The translations under genes and the position numbers were made by a program. This document shows, piece after piece, positions 16,901-25,770 of a DNA stretch of 64,000 bases (positions are counted from its first letter, which is position 1; each line of letters starts with the position of its first letter). The notes under the pieces are model-generated. The model had not been told where the DNA came from, made no database searches, and saw only the letters and a program-made list of their open reading frames with translations. The stretch lies in contig AP026970.1 of assembly GCA_027924025.1 (NCBI GenBank), positions 1,758,501 through 1,822,500 on the forward strand, given 5' to 3'. The DNA comes from Comamonadaceae bacterium OS-4 (lineage in GTDB: Bacteria; Pseudomonadota; Gammaproteobacteria; Burkholderiales; Burkholderiaceae_C).

Positions 16901-17699
16901 CACCCCCACGCAGCAAGGGTTTGCGCCCGACTGGCTGATTCCCGATTGGCCGGTCCCCGCGCAGGTGCGGGCCCTATGCACCACGCGCCAAGGTGGCGTG
17001 TCGCAGGGGCCGTATGCCGGCTTGAATCTGGGCCTGCATGTGGCAGACGATGCCGCTCACGTGGCCATCAACCGGCAGCGCCTCGCCACAGGCCTTGGCA
17101 GCAGGCCGGTGTTTTTGAACCAGGTACACGGTACCGCCTGTGTGGCGATTGATGCCTCCACACCCGATGGCACCGAGGCCGACGCCTGCACTACGGCCGA
17201 GCCCGGTGCGGTGTGCACCGTCATGGTGGCAGATTGCCTGCCGGTGCTGTTTGCTGCCAGTGATGGAAGCCGGGTAGCCGCAGCACACGCGGGTTGGCGT
17301 GGCTTGCTGGGGCAGGGCGGTCACGGCGTGCTGGAGGAGACTTTAGAGTCATTTGGGCCTCTAGCCCCTGTAGAGACTGCGGTGAGTGCTCCTGAAGTGA
17401 TAGCGTGGCTAGGCCCTTGCATCGGTCCTTCCGCTTTTGAAGTCGGTGACGAGGTGCGCGCGGCTTTTGTGGAGGCGCACCCGGATACCGCTGCGTTTTT
17501 TGCCGCCCACACGGCCGGAAAGTGGTGGGCAGATTTGCCGGGGCTCGCGCGCTGCCGCTTGCACGCGGCCGGGGTACGCCGCATTTTTGGCAATGACGGC
17601 AGCACCGGGTGGTGCACCGTCAACAACCCTTCACGATTTTTCAGCCACCGGCGCGACCGGGTCAGCGGCCGTTTCGCGGCTTGCCTCTGGCTGGAGTGA
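16887..17699 (+). CDS. pgeF: Peptidoglycan editing factor PgeF / YfiH (laccase-domain protein)
   Basis: A 270-residue multi-copper-polyphenol-oxidase-fold protein. Homologues correct misincorporated residues in peptidoglycan precursors and have purine nucleoside phosphorylase or deaminase activity. Conserved pieces seen: CTTRQGGVS, FLNQVHGTA, ADCLPVL, AAAHAGWRGL, GPCIGP and the C-terminal R-SG-FAACLWL. The start overlaps maiA by 14 nt. Residues about 155-173 are encoded by a copy of the dispersed repeat, lengthening a surface loop before GPCIGP. Confidence 0.9.
   Translation: MPRSNTPTQQGFAPDWLIPDWPVPAQVRALCTTRQGGVSQGPYAGLNLGLHVADDAAHVAINRQRLATGLGSRPVFLNQVHGTACVAIDASTPDGTEADACTTAEPGAVCTVMVADCLPVLFAASDGSRVAAAHAGWRGLLGQGGHGVLEETLESFGPLAPVETAVSAPEVIAWLGPCIGPSAFEVGDEVRAAFVEAHPDTAAFFAAHTAGKWWADLPGLARCRLHAAGVRRIFGNDGSTGWCTVNNPSRFFSHRRDRVSGRFAACLWLE
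17351..17404 (-). repeat. Dispersed gctat-type repeat inside pgeF
   Basis: In the minus orientation this reads gctatcacttcaggagcac followed by ggggctagaggcccaaa, close to the copy at 61828-61884. It keeps the pgeF frame open. Confidence 0.6.
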
Positions 17700-17942
17700 C
17701 GGGCTGTCGCCGGCAGCGGCCTGGTGGGCCGCGATAGCCGCGTTGCGCTCTGCCAGCTCTTGGGCCCGCAAGGCCCGCTTGCGGGCGGGTGTGCCCATGA
17801 AGTACATCATCAAGGCGACGGGCAACACGCCATACAGCACAAAGGTGAAGATCGCGCCCAGCACCGAACCGTTCGTGTTGGTGGCCTCGGCAACGCTCAT
17901 CATGAGCGCCACGTAAATCCAAGCGATGGGGACGATGTACAT
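17631..17942 (-). CDS. Small membrane protein of unknown function
   Basis: A 103-residue protein with two predicted membrane segments (PIAWIYVALMMSVA and FTFVLYGVLPVALMMYFMG), then a basic stretch (TPARKRALR) and an Ala/Pro-rich cytoplasmic tail. It is convergent with pgeF and the two coding ends overlap by 69 bp on opposite strands. No motif suggests a function. Confidence 0.65.
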   Translation of the reverse strand: MYIVPIAWIYVALMMSVAEATNTNGSVLGAIFTFVLYGVLPVALMMYFMGTPARKRALRAQELAERNAAIAAHQAAAGDSPSLQPEASRETAADPVAPVAEKS

Positions 17943-18037
17943 AAGGGTTTCGGAGGGTGCGGCCTGTCAGGATATCGCAGCTTAAGACTGCCATACTTGC
18001 ACGTTAGACTAGACCCACTAATTTTGAAGGTGATGGC

Positions 18038-19762
18038 GTGACGCAACCCTCCTCTGACTTTATGGCCCAAGCGGCCGAGCAGTTCCAACAGGCATTGACC
18101 CAAAGCTTTGCCAAAGCGCTGGAGTCCTTCAAAGGGCTGGACGCTGGTGTCGCCGGGGCAGGTTTTTCGGCCATGGGCGAGGCGGCGCCGGACATCAAGT
18201 TTTCCCAGGACCGTTTGCAAACCTTGCAAAAGTCCTATGTGGAAGAAGCCATCAAGCTCTTCAGCCAGGGCATGGGCCACACGCCGCCCCTGCCGGACCG
18301 CCGGTTTGCGGCGCCCGCATGGGGGGATAACCCTGTGGCGGCCTATGCTGCAGCGGCGTATCTCCTCAATGCCCGCACCATGATGGGCTTGGCCGAGGCG
18401 GTCGAGACAGATAGCAAAACCAAAAATCGCATCCGCTTCGCGTTAGAGCAGTGGATGGCAGCCGCCTCCCCGAGCAACTATTTGGCGTTCAATGCCGAGG
18501 CCCAGAAAAAAGCCATTGAAACCAAGGGCGAGAGCATTGCCAAGGGCGTCAAAAACCTGGTGCACGACCTGCAGCAAGGCCATGTCTCGATGACCGACGA
18601 GAGTCTGTTTGAAGTGGGCAAAAACGTGGCCACCACCGAAGGTGCGGTGGTGTTTGAAAACGAGCTGTTCCAGCTCATCGAATACAAGCCGCTCACCGCC
18701 AAGGTCTATGAAAAGCCTTTCCTGCTGGTGCCGCCTTGCATCAACAAGTTTTACATCCTCGACTTGCAGCCGGATAACTCGCTGATCCGCTACGCGGTGG
18801 AGCAAGGCCACCGCACCTTTGTGGTGAGCTGGCGCAATCCTGATGACACCTTGGCCACCAAGACTTGGGACGACTACATCGAGCACGCGGTGATCCGCGC
18901 GATTGGCGTGACCCGCGATATCAGCGGCTCGCCCACCATCAATGCGCTGGGCTTTTGCGTCGGGGGCACCATGCTGGGTACCGCGCTCGGCGTGTTGGCT
19001 GCACGGGGCGAAAAGCCGGTGGACAGCGTGACATTCCTCACCACCTTCCTCGATTTTTCAGACACTGGGATTCTCGATGTGTTCATCGACGATGCCATGG
19101 TCAAGTTCCGCGAAGCCGAGCTGGGCAAGGGGGGCTTGATGAAGGGCCAAGACTTGGCCAGCACCTTCAGTTTCCTGCGCCCCAACGACCTGGTGTGGAA
19201 CTACGTGGTGGGCAACTACCTCAAGGGCGAGACACCACCGCCCTTTGATTTGCTGTACTGGAACAGCGACAGCACCAATCTGCCTGGTCCGTATTACGCC
19301 TGGTACCTGCGCAATACCTACCTGGAAAACAACCTCAAAAAGCCGGGCAAGCTAACCGTGTGCGGCGAGAAGCTGGACTTGAGCGCGCTCGATATTCCGG
19401 TCTACATCTACGGCTCGCGTGAAGACCATATCGTGCCGATCGGCGGTGCGTATGCGTCCACCCAGCTGTTACCGGGCAAAAAGCGCTTTGTGCAAGGCGC
19501 ATCCGGCCACATTGCGGGTGTGATCAATCCACCCTCCAAAAACAAACGCAGCCACTGGATCCGCGCCGACGGCAAATTGCCCAAAACGCATGCGCAGTGG
19601 CTGGAAGGGGCGACTGAGCATGCCGGTAGCTGGTGGACCGACTGGTCCCACTGGCTCAAAAGCCATGCTGGCAAGCAAATTGCTGCCCCCAAGACTTATG
19701 GCAAGGGGAAGTACAAGGCCATAGAGGCGGCTCCAGGGCGCTATGTACAGGCGAAGGCCTGA
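18038..19762 (+). CDS. phaC: Class I poly(3-hydroxyalkanoate) polymerase
   Basis: PHA synthase joins (R)-3-hydroxyacyl-CoA monomers into storage granules. The 574-aa product has an N-terminal granule/PhaM-interaction region and an alpha/beta-hydrolase catalytic domain. The lipase-like box is GFCVGG with the nucleophile Cys near residue 307; the Asp (REDHIVP) and His (GHIAGVINPP) of the triad follow. It starts at GTG 18038 after AGGTGATG. It heads a phaC-phaA-phaB operon, the full route from acetyl-CoA to PHB. Confidence 0.96.
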   Translation: MTQPSSDFMAQAAEQFQQALTQSFAKALESFKGLDAGVAGAGFSAMGEAAPDIKFSQDRLQTLQKSYVEEAIKLFSQGMGHTPPLPDRRFAAPAWGDNPVAAYAAAAYLLNARTMMGLAEAVETDSKTKNRIRFALEQWMAAASPSNYLAFNAEAQKKAIETKGESIAKGVKNLVHDLQQGHVSMTDESLFEVGKNVATTEGAVVFENELFQLIEYKPLTAKVYEKPFLLVPPCINKFYILDLQPDNSLIRYAVEQGHRTFVVSWRNPDDTLATKTWDDYIEHAVIRAIGVTRDISGSPTINALGFCVGGTMLGTALGVLAARGEKPVDSVTFLTTFLDFSDTGILDVFIDDAMVKFREAELGKGGLMKGQDLASTFSFLRPNDLVWNYVVGNYLKGETPPPFDLLYWNSDSTNLPGPYYAWYLRNTYLENNLKKPGKLTVCGEKLDLSALDIPVYIYGSREDHIVPIGGAYASTQLLPGKKRFVQGASGHIAGVINPPSKNKRSHWIRADGKLPKTHAQWLEGATEHAGSWWTDWSHWLKSHAGKQIAAPKTYGKGKYKAIEAAPGRYVQAKA

Positions 19763-19792
19763 GTTTTCGATTTATCAAGAAGGAGACACCTG

Positions 19793-20971
19793 ATGGAAGA
19801 TATCGTGATCGTTGCTGCAGCCCGAACTGCAGTTGGAAAATTTGGTGGCTCTTTGGCCAAAGTGCCCGCGACCGAGTTGGGAAGCATTGTGATCAAAAGC
19901 CTGCTCGAGCGCAGCGGGCTGCCGGTGGACGCGGTGGGCGAGGTGATCCTCGGTCAAGTGCTGGCTGCTGGCGTAGGCCAGAACCCTGCGCGCCAGGCCG
20001 GTATCAAGTCCGGTTTGGCTAAAGAAACTCCCGCGCTCACCATCAATGCGGTCTGCGGCTCCGGCCTGAAAGCCGTGATGCTGGCCGCTCAGGCTGTGGC
20101 TTGGGGCGATAGCGAAATCGTGATTGCCGGTGGCCAAGAAAACATGAGCGCATCCCCCCACGTGCTGCTGGGCAGCCGCGACGGCCAGCGCATGGGCGAG
20201 TGGAAAATGGCAGACACCATGATCACCGACGGTCTGTGGGACGTGTACAACCAGTACCACATGGGCATCACCGCTGAAAACGTGGCCAAGGCCAACGACA
20301 TCACCCGCGACATGCAAGACGCTTTGGCGCTCGGCAGCCAGCAAAAGGCAGCTGCGGCACAAGACGCGGGCAAATTCAAGTCCGAAATCGTGCCGGTGGT
20401 GATTCCCCAGCGCAAGGGCGACCCGGTGGTGTTTGACGCTGACGAATTCATCAACAAGAAAACCAATGCCGAAGCGTTGGCTGGCCTGCGCCCCGCGTTT
20501 GACAAGGCAGGCAGCGTTACTGCGGGCAATGCCTCCGGCATCAACGACGGTGCTGCTGGCGTGATGGTCATGACCGCCAAGAAGGCCGCGGCCTTGGGCC
20601 TGACACCTTTGGCGCGTATTGCCAGCTTCGGTACCACCGGTCTGGACCCGGCCCTGATGGGCTTGGGCCCGGTGTCTGCGACCCAGCGCGCGCTGGCGCG
20701 TGCCGGCTGGAAGGCCGCCGACGTGGATTTGTTTGAACTGAACGAAGCGTTCGCCGCACAAGCCTGTGCCGTGAATAAGCTGCTGGATATTGATCCGGCG
20801 AAAGTCAACGTGAACGGTGGCGCCATCGCCATTGGTCACCCCATCGGCGCGTCTGGCGCCCGTATCTTGGTGACTCTGCTGCACGAAATGCAGCGCAGTG
20901 GCGCCAAGAAGGGTGTCGCATCCCTGTGCATCGGCGGCGGCATGGGCGTAGCCCTGGCCGTTGAGCGTTGA
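19793..20971 (+). CDS. phaA: Acetyl-CoA C-acetyltransferase (beta-ketothiolase)
   Basis: A 392-residue thiolase that condenses two acetyl-CoA to acetoacetyl-CoA, the first PHB step. The active-site Cys lies in NAVCGSGLKAV (about residue 88), the His in AIGHPIGASGAR and the second Cys in CIGGGMG near the end. AAGGAG precedes the ATG. It lies between phaC and phaB, so the PHB role is preferred over general thiolase action. Confidence 0.95.
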   Translation: MEDIVIVAAARTAVGKFGGSLAKVPATELGSIVIKSLLERSGLPVDAVGEVILGQVLAAGVGQNPARQAGIKSGLAKETPALTINAVCGSGLKAVMLAAQAVAWGDSEIVIAGGQENMSASPHVLLGSRDGQRMGEWKMADTMITDGLWDVYNQYHMGITAENVAKANDITRDMQDALALGSQQKAAAAQDAGKFKSEIVPVVIPQRKGDPVVFDADEFINKKTNAEALAGLRPAFDKAGSVTAGNASGINDGAAGVMVMTAKKAAALGLTPLARIASFGTTGLDPALMGLGPVSATQRALARAGWKAADVDLFELNEAFAAQACAVNKLLDIDPAKVNVNGGAIAIGHPIGASGARILVTLLHEMQRSGAKKGVASLCIGGGMGVALAVER

Positions 20972-21000
20972 GCGTTGATTTGAAGTGTTTTTGGCTACCG

Positions 21001-21045
21001 GCGCTCAGAGGATAAGCGCCGGTAGCTATAGGTTTAATAGCAAAC
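21001..21045 (-). repeat. Dispersed gctat-type repeat between phaA and phaB
   Basis: In the minus orientation: gctattaaacctatagctac-cggcgctta. It folds into a small hairpin (gctattaa/ctatagc side) and occupies the intercistronic space. Confidence 0.5.
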
Positions 21046-21067
21046 TGATTTAAAAAGAGGAAACAAA

Positions 21068-21805
21068 ATGAGTCAAAAAGTAGCGTATGTAACCGGTGGC
21101 ATGGGTGGCATCGGGACCGCCATCTGCCAGCGTTTGCACAAAGACGGCTTCAAAGTGATCGCCGGTTGCGGCCCCACACGCGACCACGCCAAATGGCTGG
21201 CCGAGCAAAAAGAGCTGGGCTACAGCTTCTACGCCTCGGTGGGCAACGTGGGTGATTGGGATTCCACTGTCGAAGCTTTCAGCAAGACCAAGGCTGAACA
21301 CGGCAGCATTGACGTGCTGGTGAACAACGCCGGTATCACCCGCGACCGCATGTTCCTGAAAATGAGCCGCGAAGACTGGCAAGCGGTGATGAGCACCAAC
21401 CTCGACTCCATGTTCAACGTCACCAAGCAAGTGGTGCCTGACATGGTGGAAAAAGGCTGGGGCCGCATCATCAACATCTCGAGCGTGAACGGCGAAAAAG
21501 GCCAGGCCGGCCAAACCAACTACTCGGCTGCCAAAGCCGGCATGCACGGCTTCTCCATGGCTCTGGCCCAGGAGCTCGCCACCAAGGGCGTGACGGTCAA
21601 CACCGTGAGCCCGGGCTATATCGGTACCGACATGGTCAAGGCTATCCGTGAAGACGTGCTGGCCAAGATCGTGGCAACTGTGCCGGTCAAGCGCTTGGGC
21701 GAACCTTCGGAAATCGCTTCCATCATTGCGTGGCTGGCGTCTGAAGAAGGCGGCTACGCTACCGGCGCCGACTTCTCGGTCAACGGCGGCTTGCACATGG
21801 GCTAA
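21068..21805 (+). CDS. phaB: Acetoacetyl-CoA reductase (NADPH)
   Basis: A 245-residue short-chain dehydrogenase that reduces acetoacetyl-CoA to (R)-3-hydroxybutyryl-CoA. The nucleotide motif is GGMGGIG, NNAG follows, and the Ser-Tyr-Lys triad lies at SSVNGEKGQAGQTNYSAAK. GAGGA precedes the ATG, and a strong terminator closes the operon. Confidence 0.96.
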   Translation: MSQKVAYVTGGMGGIGTAICQRLHKDGFKVIAGCGPTRDHAKWLAEQKELGYSFYASVGNVGDWDSTVEAFSKTKAEHGSIDVLVNNAGITRDRMFLKMSREDWQAVMSTNLDSMFNVTKQVVPDMVEKGWGRIINISSVNGEKGQAGQTNYSAAKAGMHGFSMALAQELATKGVTVNTVSPGYIGTDMVKAIREDVLAKIVATVPVKRLGEPSEIASIIAWLASEEGGYATGADFSVNGGLHMG

Positions 21806-21824
21806 TTTCGCCCTGCGCATCCCC

Positions 21825-21850
21825 AAAACCCGCTTCGGCGGGTTTTTTTG
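21825..21850 (+). terminator. Intrinsic terminator of the pha operon
   Basis: aaaacccgc-ttcg-gcgggtttt (21825-21846) runs into further T. It starts 19 nt past the phaB stop. Confidence 0.93.
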
Positions 21851-21976
21851 CGTCTGTAGTGAGACAGCACCACAAGAAAGTAGGTGCGTTTTGCGATCGT
21901 TGGCGGGCGCTGGGGTATCCTCATTCCGGTGTAGTTTTGTTGGCCCGCAATCACCGCGGGTCAACCCCCGGAACCT

Positions 21977-23272
21977 ATGAAATCTGAAGAGTCTGTCTGG
22001 ATCGATGTTGCGCTTTTGCGTGTGGGCCACTACGTGGAATTGGACGTAGGGTGGATGGCACACCCATTCCCGACCGGCAGCTTCAAAATCAGCTCCCCCA
22101 AGCAAATCGAGGTCATCAAAGGCTTGGGCAAAAAGCAAGTGCGTGTAGTCCCTCGCAAGAGTGACGAGCCTTTGGAGGCCGCGGATGCCCCGTCTGAATC
22201 GCCGACACCGGTTCTGCCCGAAGCCGCCAGCTTTTTGACCCAAGAGCAGGCGGACGCCGAGCATCGCAGACTTCGCGCTGCCATGCTCACCGCCCAGGAG
22301 CGCAGTCTGATTGCTTGCGAGCGCAGATTCGCAGAATCGGTGCGCCTGTATCGCAAAACGATGGACATGGTGCAGTCGCAGCCCAAGTTGGCGACTGAGC
22401 CCTGCCTCGGGATGGTCAACACCTATGTCACCGAGCTGATGGACAACGGAGAGGCAGCCATCCGCTTGCTCTCCGAGGCGGCGGGTGACAAATCGGCCAT
22501 GCATCCTGTCAACGTCACCGTGATCTCCTTGCTGCTCGGCAAGGCAATGGGGTTGAACAAAGCTGAGTTGATCGACCTCGGCATGGCGGCTTTTTTGCAC
22601 GACATCGGCAAAGTGAAATTGCCGGACCGGGTGCGCTGGTTGGAAGACAACTTTTCAAGCGCGGAGTACCGGCTCTATCAAGAGCATGTGCCTCAGGGCC
22701 TCGCTATTGGGAAGGGCATGGAGCTGCGTTCCCCCGTGTTGCTGGCCATGCTCCAGCACCACGAGATGGTGGACGGTAGCGGCTTCCCGTCGCGCTTGCG
22801 CGGCGATGCCTTGGGCACCAGCGGGCGGATACTGGCCTTGGTGAATCGGTATGACAACCTGTGCAACCCGAGCCGGCCTGGTTCTGCGCTGACGCCGCAT
22901 GAGGCGCTCTCGCTGATTTTTGCCCAGTTCAAAGCCCGTTTCGACGCGGTGACCTTGAGTGCATTCATCCGCATGATGGGGGTGTACCCCCCGGGTTCAG
23001 TGGTGCAGCTGATCGACGACCGCTTCGGCATTGTGGTGTCGGTCAACTCGGCGCGGCCGCTCAAGCCGCGCATCATTCTTCACGAACCGGGTGTGGCACG
23101 CGCTGAGGCGTTGATTTTGGATCTGGAGAAAATGCCGCAACTGGGTATCCGGCGCAGCTTGAAGCCTGGCAACCTGCCTGCGGCAGCGCTGGACTATCTG
23201 GCGCCACGCCAGCGGATTGCGTATTTCTTTGAGCAGGCTGCGGGGCCGGATACGGCTAGTGCAGAAGAGTGA
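21977..23272 (+). CDS. DUF3391 / HD-GYP domain protein (c-di-GMP phosphodiesterase-like)
   Basis: A 431-residue signalling protein. The N-terminal DUF3391 region (about 1-70) reads VALLRVGHYVELD. The C-terminal HD-GYP domain keeps HDIGK (H208-D209), HVPQG and QHHE, but the GYP signature reads DGSGFP, a Tyr to Phe change also found in other members. HD-GYP enzymes hydrolyse cyclic di-GMP, so this gene may feed the same signal as the GEMM riboswitch at 12.7 kb. Activity despite the altered signature is an inference. Confidence 0.88.
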   Translation: MKSEESVWIDVALLRVGHYVELDVGWMAHPFPTGSFKISSPKQIEVIKGLGKKQVRVVPRKSDEPLEAADAPSESPTPVLPEAASFLTQEQADAEHRRLRAAMLTAQERSLIACERRFAESVRLYRKTMDMVQSQPKLATEPCLGMVNTYVTELMDNGEAAIRLLSEAAGDKSAMHPVNVTVISLLLGKAMGLNKAELIDLGMAAFLHDIGKVKLPDRVRWLEDNFSSAEYRLYQEHVPQGLAIGKGMELRSPVLLAMLQHHEMVDGSGFPSRLRGDALGTSGRILALVNRYDNLCNPSRPGSALTPHEALSLIFAQFKARFDAVTLSAFIRMMGVYPPGSVVQLIDDRFGIVVSVNSARPLKPRIILHEPGVARAEALILDLEKMPQLGIRRSLKPGNLPAAALDYLAPRQRIAYFFEQAAGPDTASAEE

Positions 23273-23289
23273 GGGCGTTCGCCCGGAGA

Positions 23290-23468
23290 AGGGTGTCTGC
23301 GAAACTCCACCGGACCCGCATCCTGAACCGGGGTTCAGGTGGGCGAGGTCAGCTGCCACTTTGGGTTCATCTGACGCGAGATGATCACGCTAGCGGAGCA
23401 ATGTTCCAAGCCCTGGCTCAATGAGCATTGGTTCAAGGAAATATAAAGCCCGGCAGGTTCGCAGACAC
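23290..23468 (-). ncRNA. ssrS: 6S RNA
   Basis: 6S RNA mimics an open promoter and traps sigma70 RNA polymerase in stationary phase. The ends form a perfect closing stem (gtgtctgcgaa / ttcgcagacac). The 3' half has a ccTGAACC-ccGGTTCAgg hairpin followed by a GCGGGTCCGGTGG arm, in the place of the CCUUGAACC hairpin of E. coli 6S. It lies directly downstream of zapA on the same strand, the conserved location in proteobacteria. A TACAAT -10 box lies just before the 5' end, which fixes the strand. Ends are approximate, about 179 nt. Confidence 0.9.
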
Positions 23469-23472
23469 ACGC

Positions 23473-23478
23473 ATTGTA
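23473..23478 (-). promoter_or_regulatory. -10 box of 6S RNA
   Basis: TACAAT on the minus strand, about 5-7 nt before the first base of the closing stem. No clear -35 element. Confidence 0.5.
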
Positions 23479-23526
23479 GGGGTCAACCCTGAGCTTGAGT
23501 GGCCTTCAGGGGCTTATTTGCAGTGC

Positions 23527-23856
23527 TTAGAGCAAGCGGCCATCGTCGCTCAGCGCGACATCGAGTCGCTCCAGCAGCGAGGTGAGCAGCAAGGCGCTGT
23601 CGCCCTCAATGGCTAGCGGCGTGCCAGCGCTTGCAGCCACCGCAGCAGGGGCCGCAGACCTGTCAGAAAGATCGAACGCCAGGTTTAGCGCGGCCAGCAC
23701 TGCAATCCGGTCACGGGCCCGCACCTTGCCAGCGTCACGTATTTTGCACATGGCGGTGTCCACGCGCTCCACGGCTTCCAGCAATCGGGATTCACCGCCT
23801 TCGGGGCAGCCAAGCAGGTAGCTCTGCCCCATGATTTGAACTTCCAGCTGTTTCAT
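23527..23856 (-). CDS. zapA: Cell division protein ZapA
   Basis: ZapA (109 aa) binds and bundles FtsZ filaments at midcell. It starts MKQLEVQIMGQSYLLGCPEG, typical of the family's N-terminal domain, then a basic stretch (RDAGKVRARDRIAVLAALNLAFDL) and a helical tail for tetramerisation. It overlaps the upstream zapB-like gene by 4 nt and is followed by 6S RNA. Confidence 0.92.
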   Translation of the reverse strand: MKQLEVQIMGQSYLLGCPEGGESRLLEAVERVDTAMCKIRDAGKVRARDRIAVLAALNLAFDLSDRSAAPAAVAASAGTPLAIEGDSALLLTSLLERLDVALSDDGRLL

Positions 23857-24077
23857 GTCGGATCTTTATGGGTCAGCAGGTGATCGGGAATGCGCTCCAA
23901 CAGCGCATCAACCCGCGCTCGCGCGGCACTCAATCTTGATTTGAGGGAGTCCCGCTCGTGGCTGAGTGTTTCCACTTGGCTGGTGAGTAGCGCGTTGGTC
24001 CGCTGGAGCTCCTCATAGCGGAGCAACAAGCGTTCAACACGCTCGGCAATTTGGTCGATGGGAGTCTGATTCGCCAT
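23853..24077 (-). CDS. ZapB-like coiled-coil cell division protein
   Basis: A 74-residue protein that is almost entirely a coiled coil (IDQIAERVERLLLRYEELQRTN..., then VETLSHERDSLKSRL). Small coiled-coil proteins of this kind sit next to zapA in many proteobacteria. The ATG at 24077 starts MANQTPIDQ; the longer upstream frame runs back towards the riboswitch and is not supported. It overlaps zapA by 4 nt. Confidence 0.8.
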   Translation of the reverse strand: MANQTPIDQIAERVERLLLRYEELQRTNALLTSQVETLSHERDSLKSRLSAARARVDALLERIPDHLLTHKDPT

Positions 24078-24127
24078 AAGTGTTTCATTGTAGGGGTGGC
24101 GCAAGCATTCCCTGCGTAAAATGCACG

Positions 24128-24342
24128 GTGTTGGTGCTCGCGGTGTGGTTCGCATGCCGCAGTTCAACGGGAAGCAGGAGGGGGGTGCCGCACGCGGCGG
24201 TCCTTAACCTGCGCTGCCCCCGCAACGGTAAGTGGACGTGTCATGTCGACACTGCTTTCATCACAGTCACTGAACGCTTTGAACACGCGCTTGGGAAGAC
24301 GATGAAGGTTGCCTCCACCAGCCCGGATACCGGCCAACAAGG
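24128..24342 (+). promoter_or_regulatory. Cobalamin riboswitch 1 (upstream of the cobB operon)
   Basis: Typical B12-element blocks in order: GGTGCTCGCGG at the 5' side, a CGGGAAGC box, the conserved core GCTGCCCCCGCAACGGTAA (24213-24231), GAACGCTTTGAACACGC, GGGAAGACG and the 3' closing block GCCCGGATACCGGCC (24321-24335). It lies about 95 nt upstream of cobB. Adenosylcobalamin binding should lower expression. No T tract follows, so inhibition of translation or Rho-dependent termination is more likely than an intrinsic terminator. Confidence 0.95.
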
Positions 24343-24435
24343 TGGATATGCGCTCAGCGCATGTTCGTAACGCTCAAGCCCTGGCGGGGAAGCCGGGGAG
24401 AGTGAAGCAACACAAGGCATGAGACTGCGCCTGCA

Positions 24436-25770
24436 ATGTCACGTTCCTGCCCGGCACTCTTGATCACCGCCCCGTCCTCCGGACAGGGGAAAACCACGGT
24501 CACCTCCGCGTTGGCGCGCCTGCATGCGCGCCAGGGGCGGCGTGTGCGCGTGTTCAAGTGCGGGCCTGATTTCCTGGACCCTTACTGGCACCAGCTTGCC
24601 AGTGGCGCACCGGTGTACCAGCTCGATTTGTGGATGACGGGTGAGGCCGATTGCCGCCAGCGCCTGTGGCAGGCTGCCCAAGAAGCGGACCTGATTCTGG
24701 TGGAAGGCGTCATGGGCTTGTTTGATGGCGATCCCAGTGCTGCCGACCTGGCCCAGCGCTTCGGCCTGCCCGTCATGGCCGTGATGGATTCCGGCTCCAT
24801 GGCCGGCACCTTTGGCGCGCTGGCCTACGGCCTGCAAACCTTCCGCCCCGGCCTGCGCTGGGCCGGTGCACTGGCCAACCGCGTTGCCACCGAACGCCAC
24901 GCCGCCATGCTGCAACGCAGCCTGCGCAGCGACAGCCCGTGGCTGGGTGCCGTGATGCGCAACGCCGCGATGACCCTGCCCGAACGCCATTTGGGCCTGA
25001 CTGTGGCGAGCGAAGTCGCCGACGCCCAAGCCCGCTTGGATGCCGCTGCCGACGCATTGGCCAACACGCCTCTGGGAAAAATGAGCCTGCAAGACTTGCA
25101 GCAATGGTCCGTGGAGTTTGAGGCGGCGAGTGCTACACGCACAAGGCCAAGCCTCAAAGGCAGAACTATCGCCGTAGCACGGGACACCGCCTTCTGCTTC
25201 ATCTACACCGCCAACCTCGATTGCCTGCATGCACTGGGCGCCGAGTTGGTGTTCTTCTCGCCGCTCGCAGACACTGCCTTGCCCGCCTGCGACGCAGTAT
25301 GGATCCCCGGCGGCTACCCGGAGTTGCACGCCAACACCCTCGCCGCCAACACCGCGCTGCGCGATAGCCTGAGCCACCATGTGCAGGCCGGCAATCCCGT
25401 GTGGGCCGAATGCGGCGGCATGATGGTCTTGTTTGATGCGATCACGACGACCGATGGTGCACAACACACCCTTTGGGGCCTGCTGCCCGGCGAGGTCACC
25501 ATGCACAAGCGATTGTCCGCTCTGGGCCCGCAGCAGCTCCAACTGCAGACCGGCACCCTGCGCGGTCACACCTTTCACTATTCCACCAGCGCCAGCCCGT
25601 TGGTGCCGATAGCCCGCACTGCGCGCCCCGACCATGATCCCATGCCCGATGCGGGCGAGGCGGTATGGCAGCAAGGTTCTGTGCGGGCCAGTTATTTCCA
25701 TGCCTGGTTCCCGTCCTGCCCCGAGGCGGTGGTGGAGCTGTTTACTCCGGCACATGAGGGGGCTGCATGA
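24436..25770 (+). CDS. cobB: Cobyrinate a,c-diamide synthase
   Basis: CobB/CbiA (444 aa) amidates carboxyls a and c of hydrogenobyrinate using glutamine and ATP. The P-loop-type N-terminal domain has APSSGQGKTTV (residues about 11-21), a middle region follows, and the C-terminal class I glutamine amidotransferase domain has WIPGGYPE and the catalytic Cys in AECGGMM. First gene after the riboswitch; the SD is weak. It shares ATGA with the next gene. Confidence 0.96.
   Translation: MSRSCPALLITAPSSGQGKTTVTSALARLHARQGRRVRVFKCGPDFLDPYWHQLASGAPVYQLDLWMTGEADCRQRLWQAAQEADLILVEGVMGLFDGDPSAADLAQRFGLPVMAVMDSGSMAGTFGALAYGLQTFRPGLRWAGALANRVATERHAAMLQRSLRSDSPWLGAVMRNAAMTLPERHLGLTVASEVADAQARLDAAADALANTPLGKMSLQDLQQWSVEFEAASATRTRPSLKGRTIAVARDTAFCFIYTANLDCLHALGAELVFFSPLADTALPACDAVWIPGGYPELHANTLAANTALRDSLSHHVQAGNPVWAECGGMMVLFDAITTTDGAQHTLWGLLPGEVTMHKRLSALGPQQLQLQTGTLRGHTFHYSTSASPLVPIARTARPDHDPMPDAGEAVWQQGSVRASYFHAWFPSCPEAVVELFTPAHEGAA

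Noticed and set aside
23290..23468. 6S RNA on the plus strand
   Set aside because: The closing stem is symmetric, but the -10 box, the position of the TGAACC hairpin and the zapA synteny all favour the minus strand.
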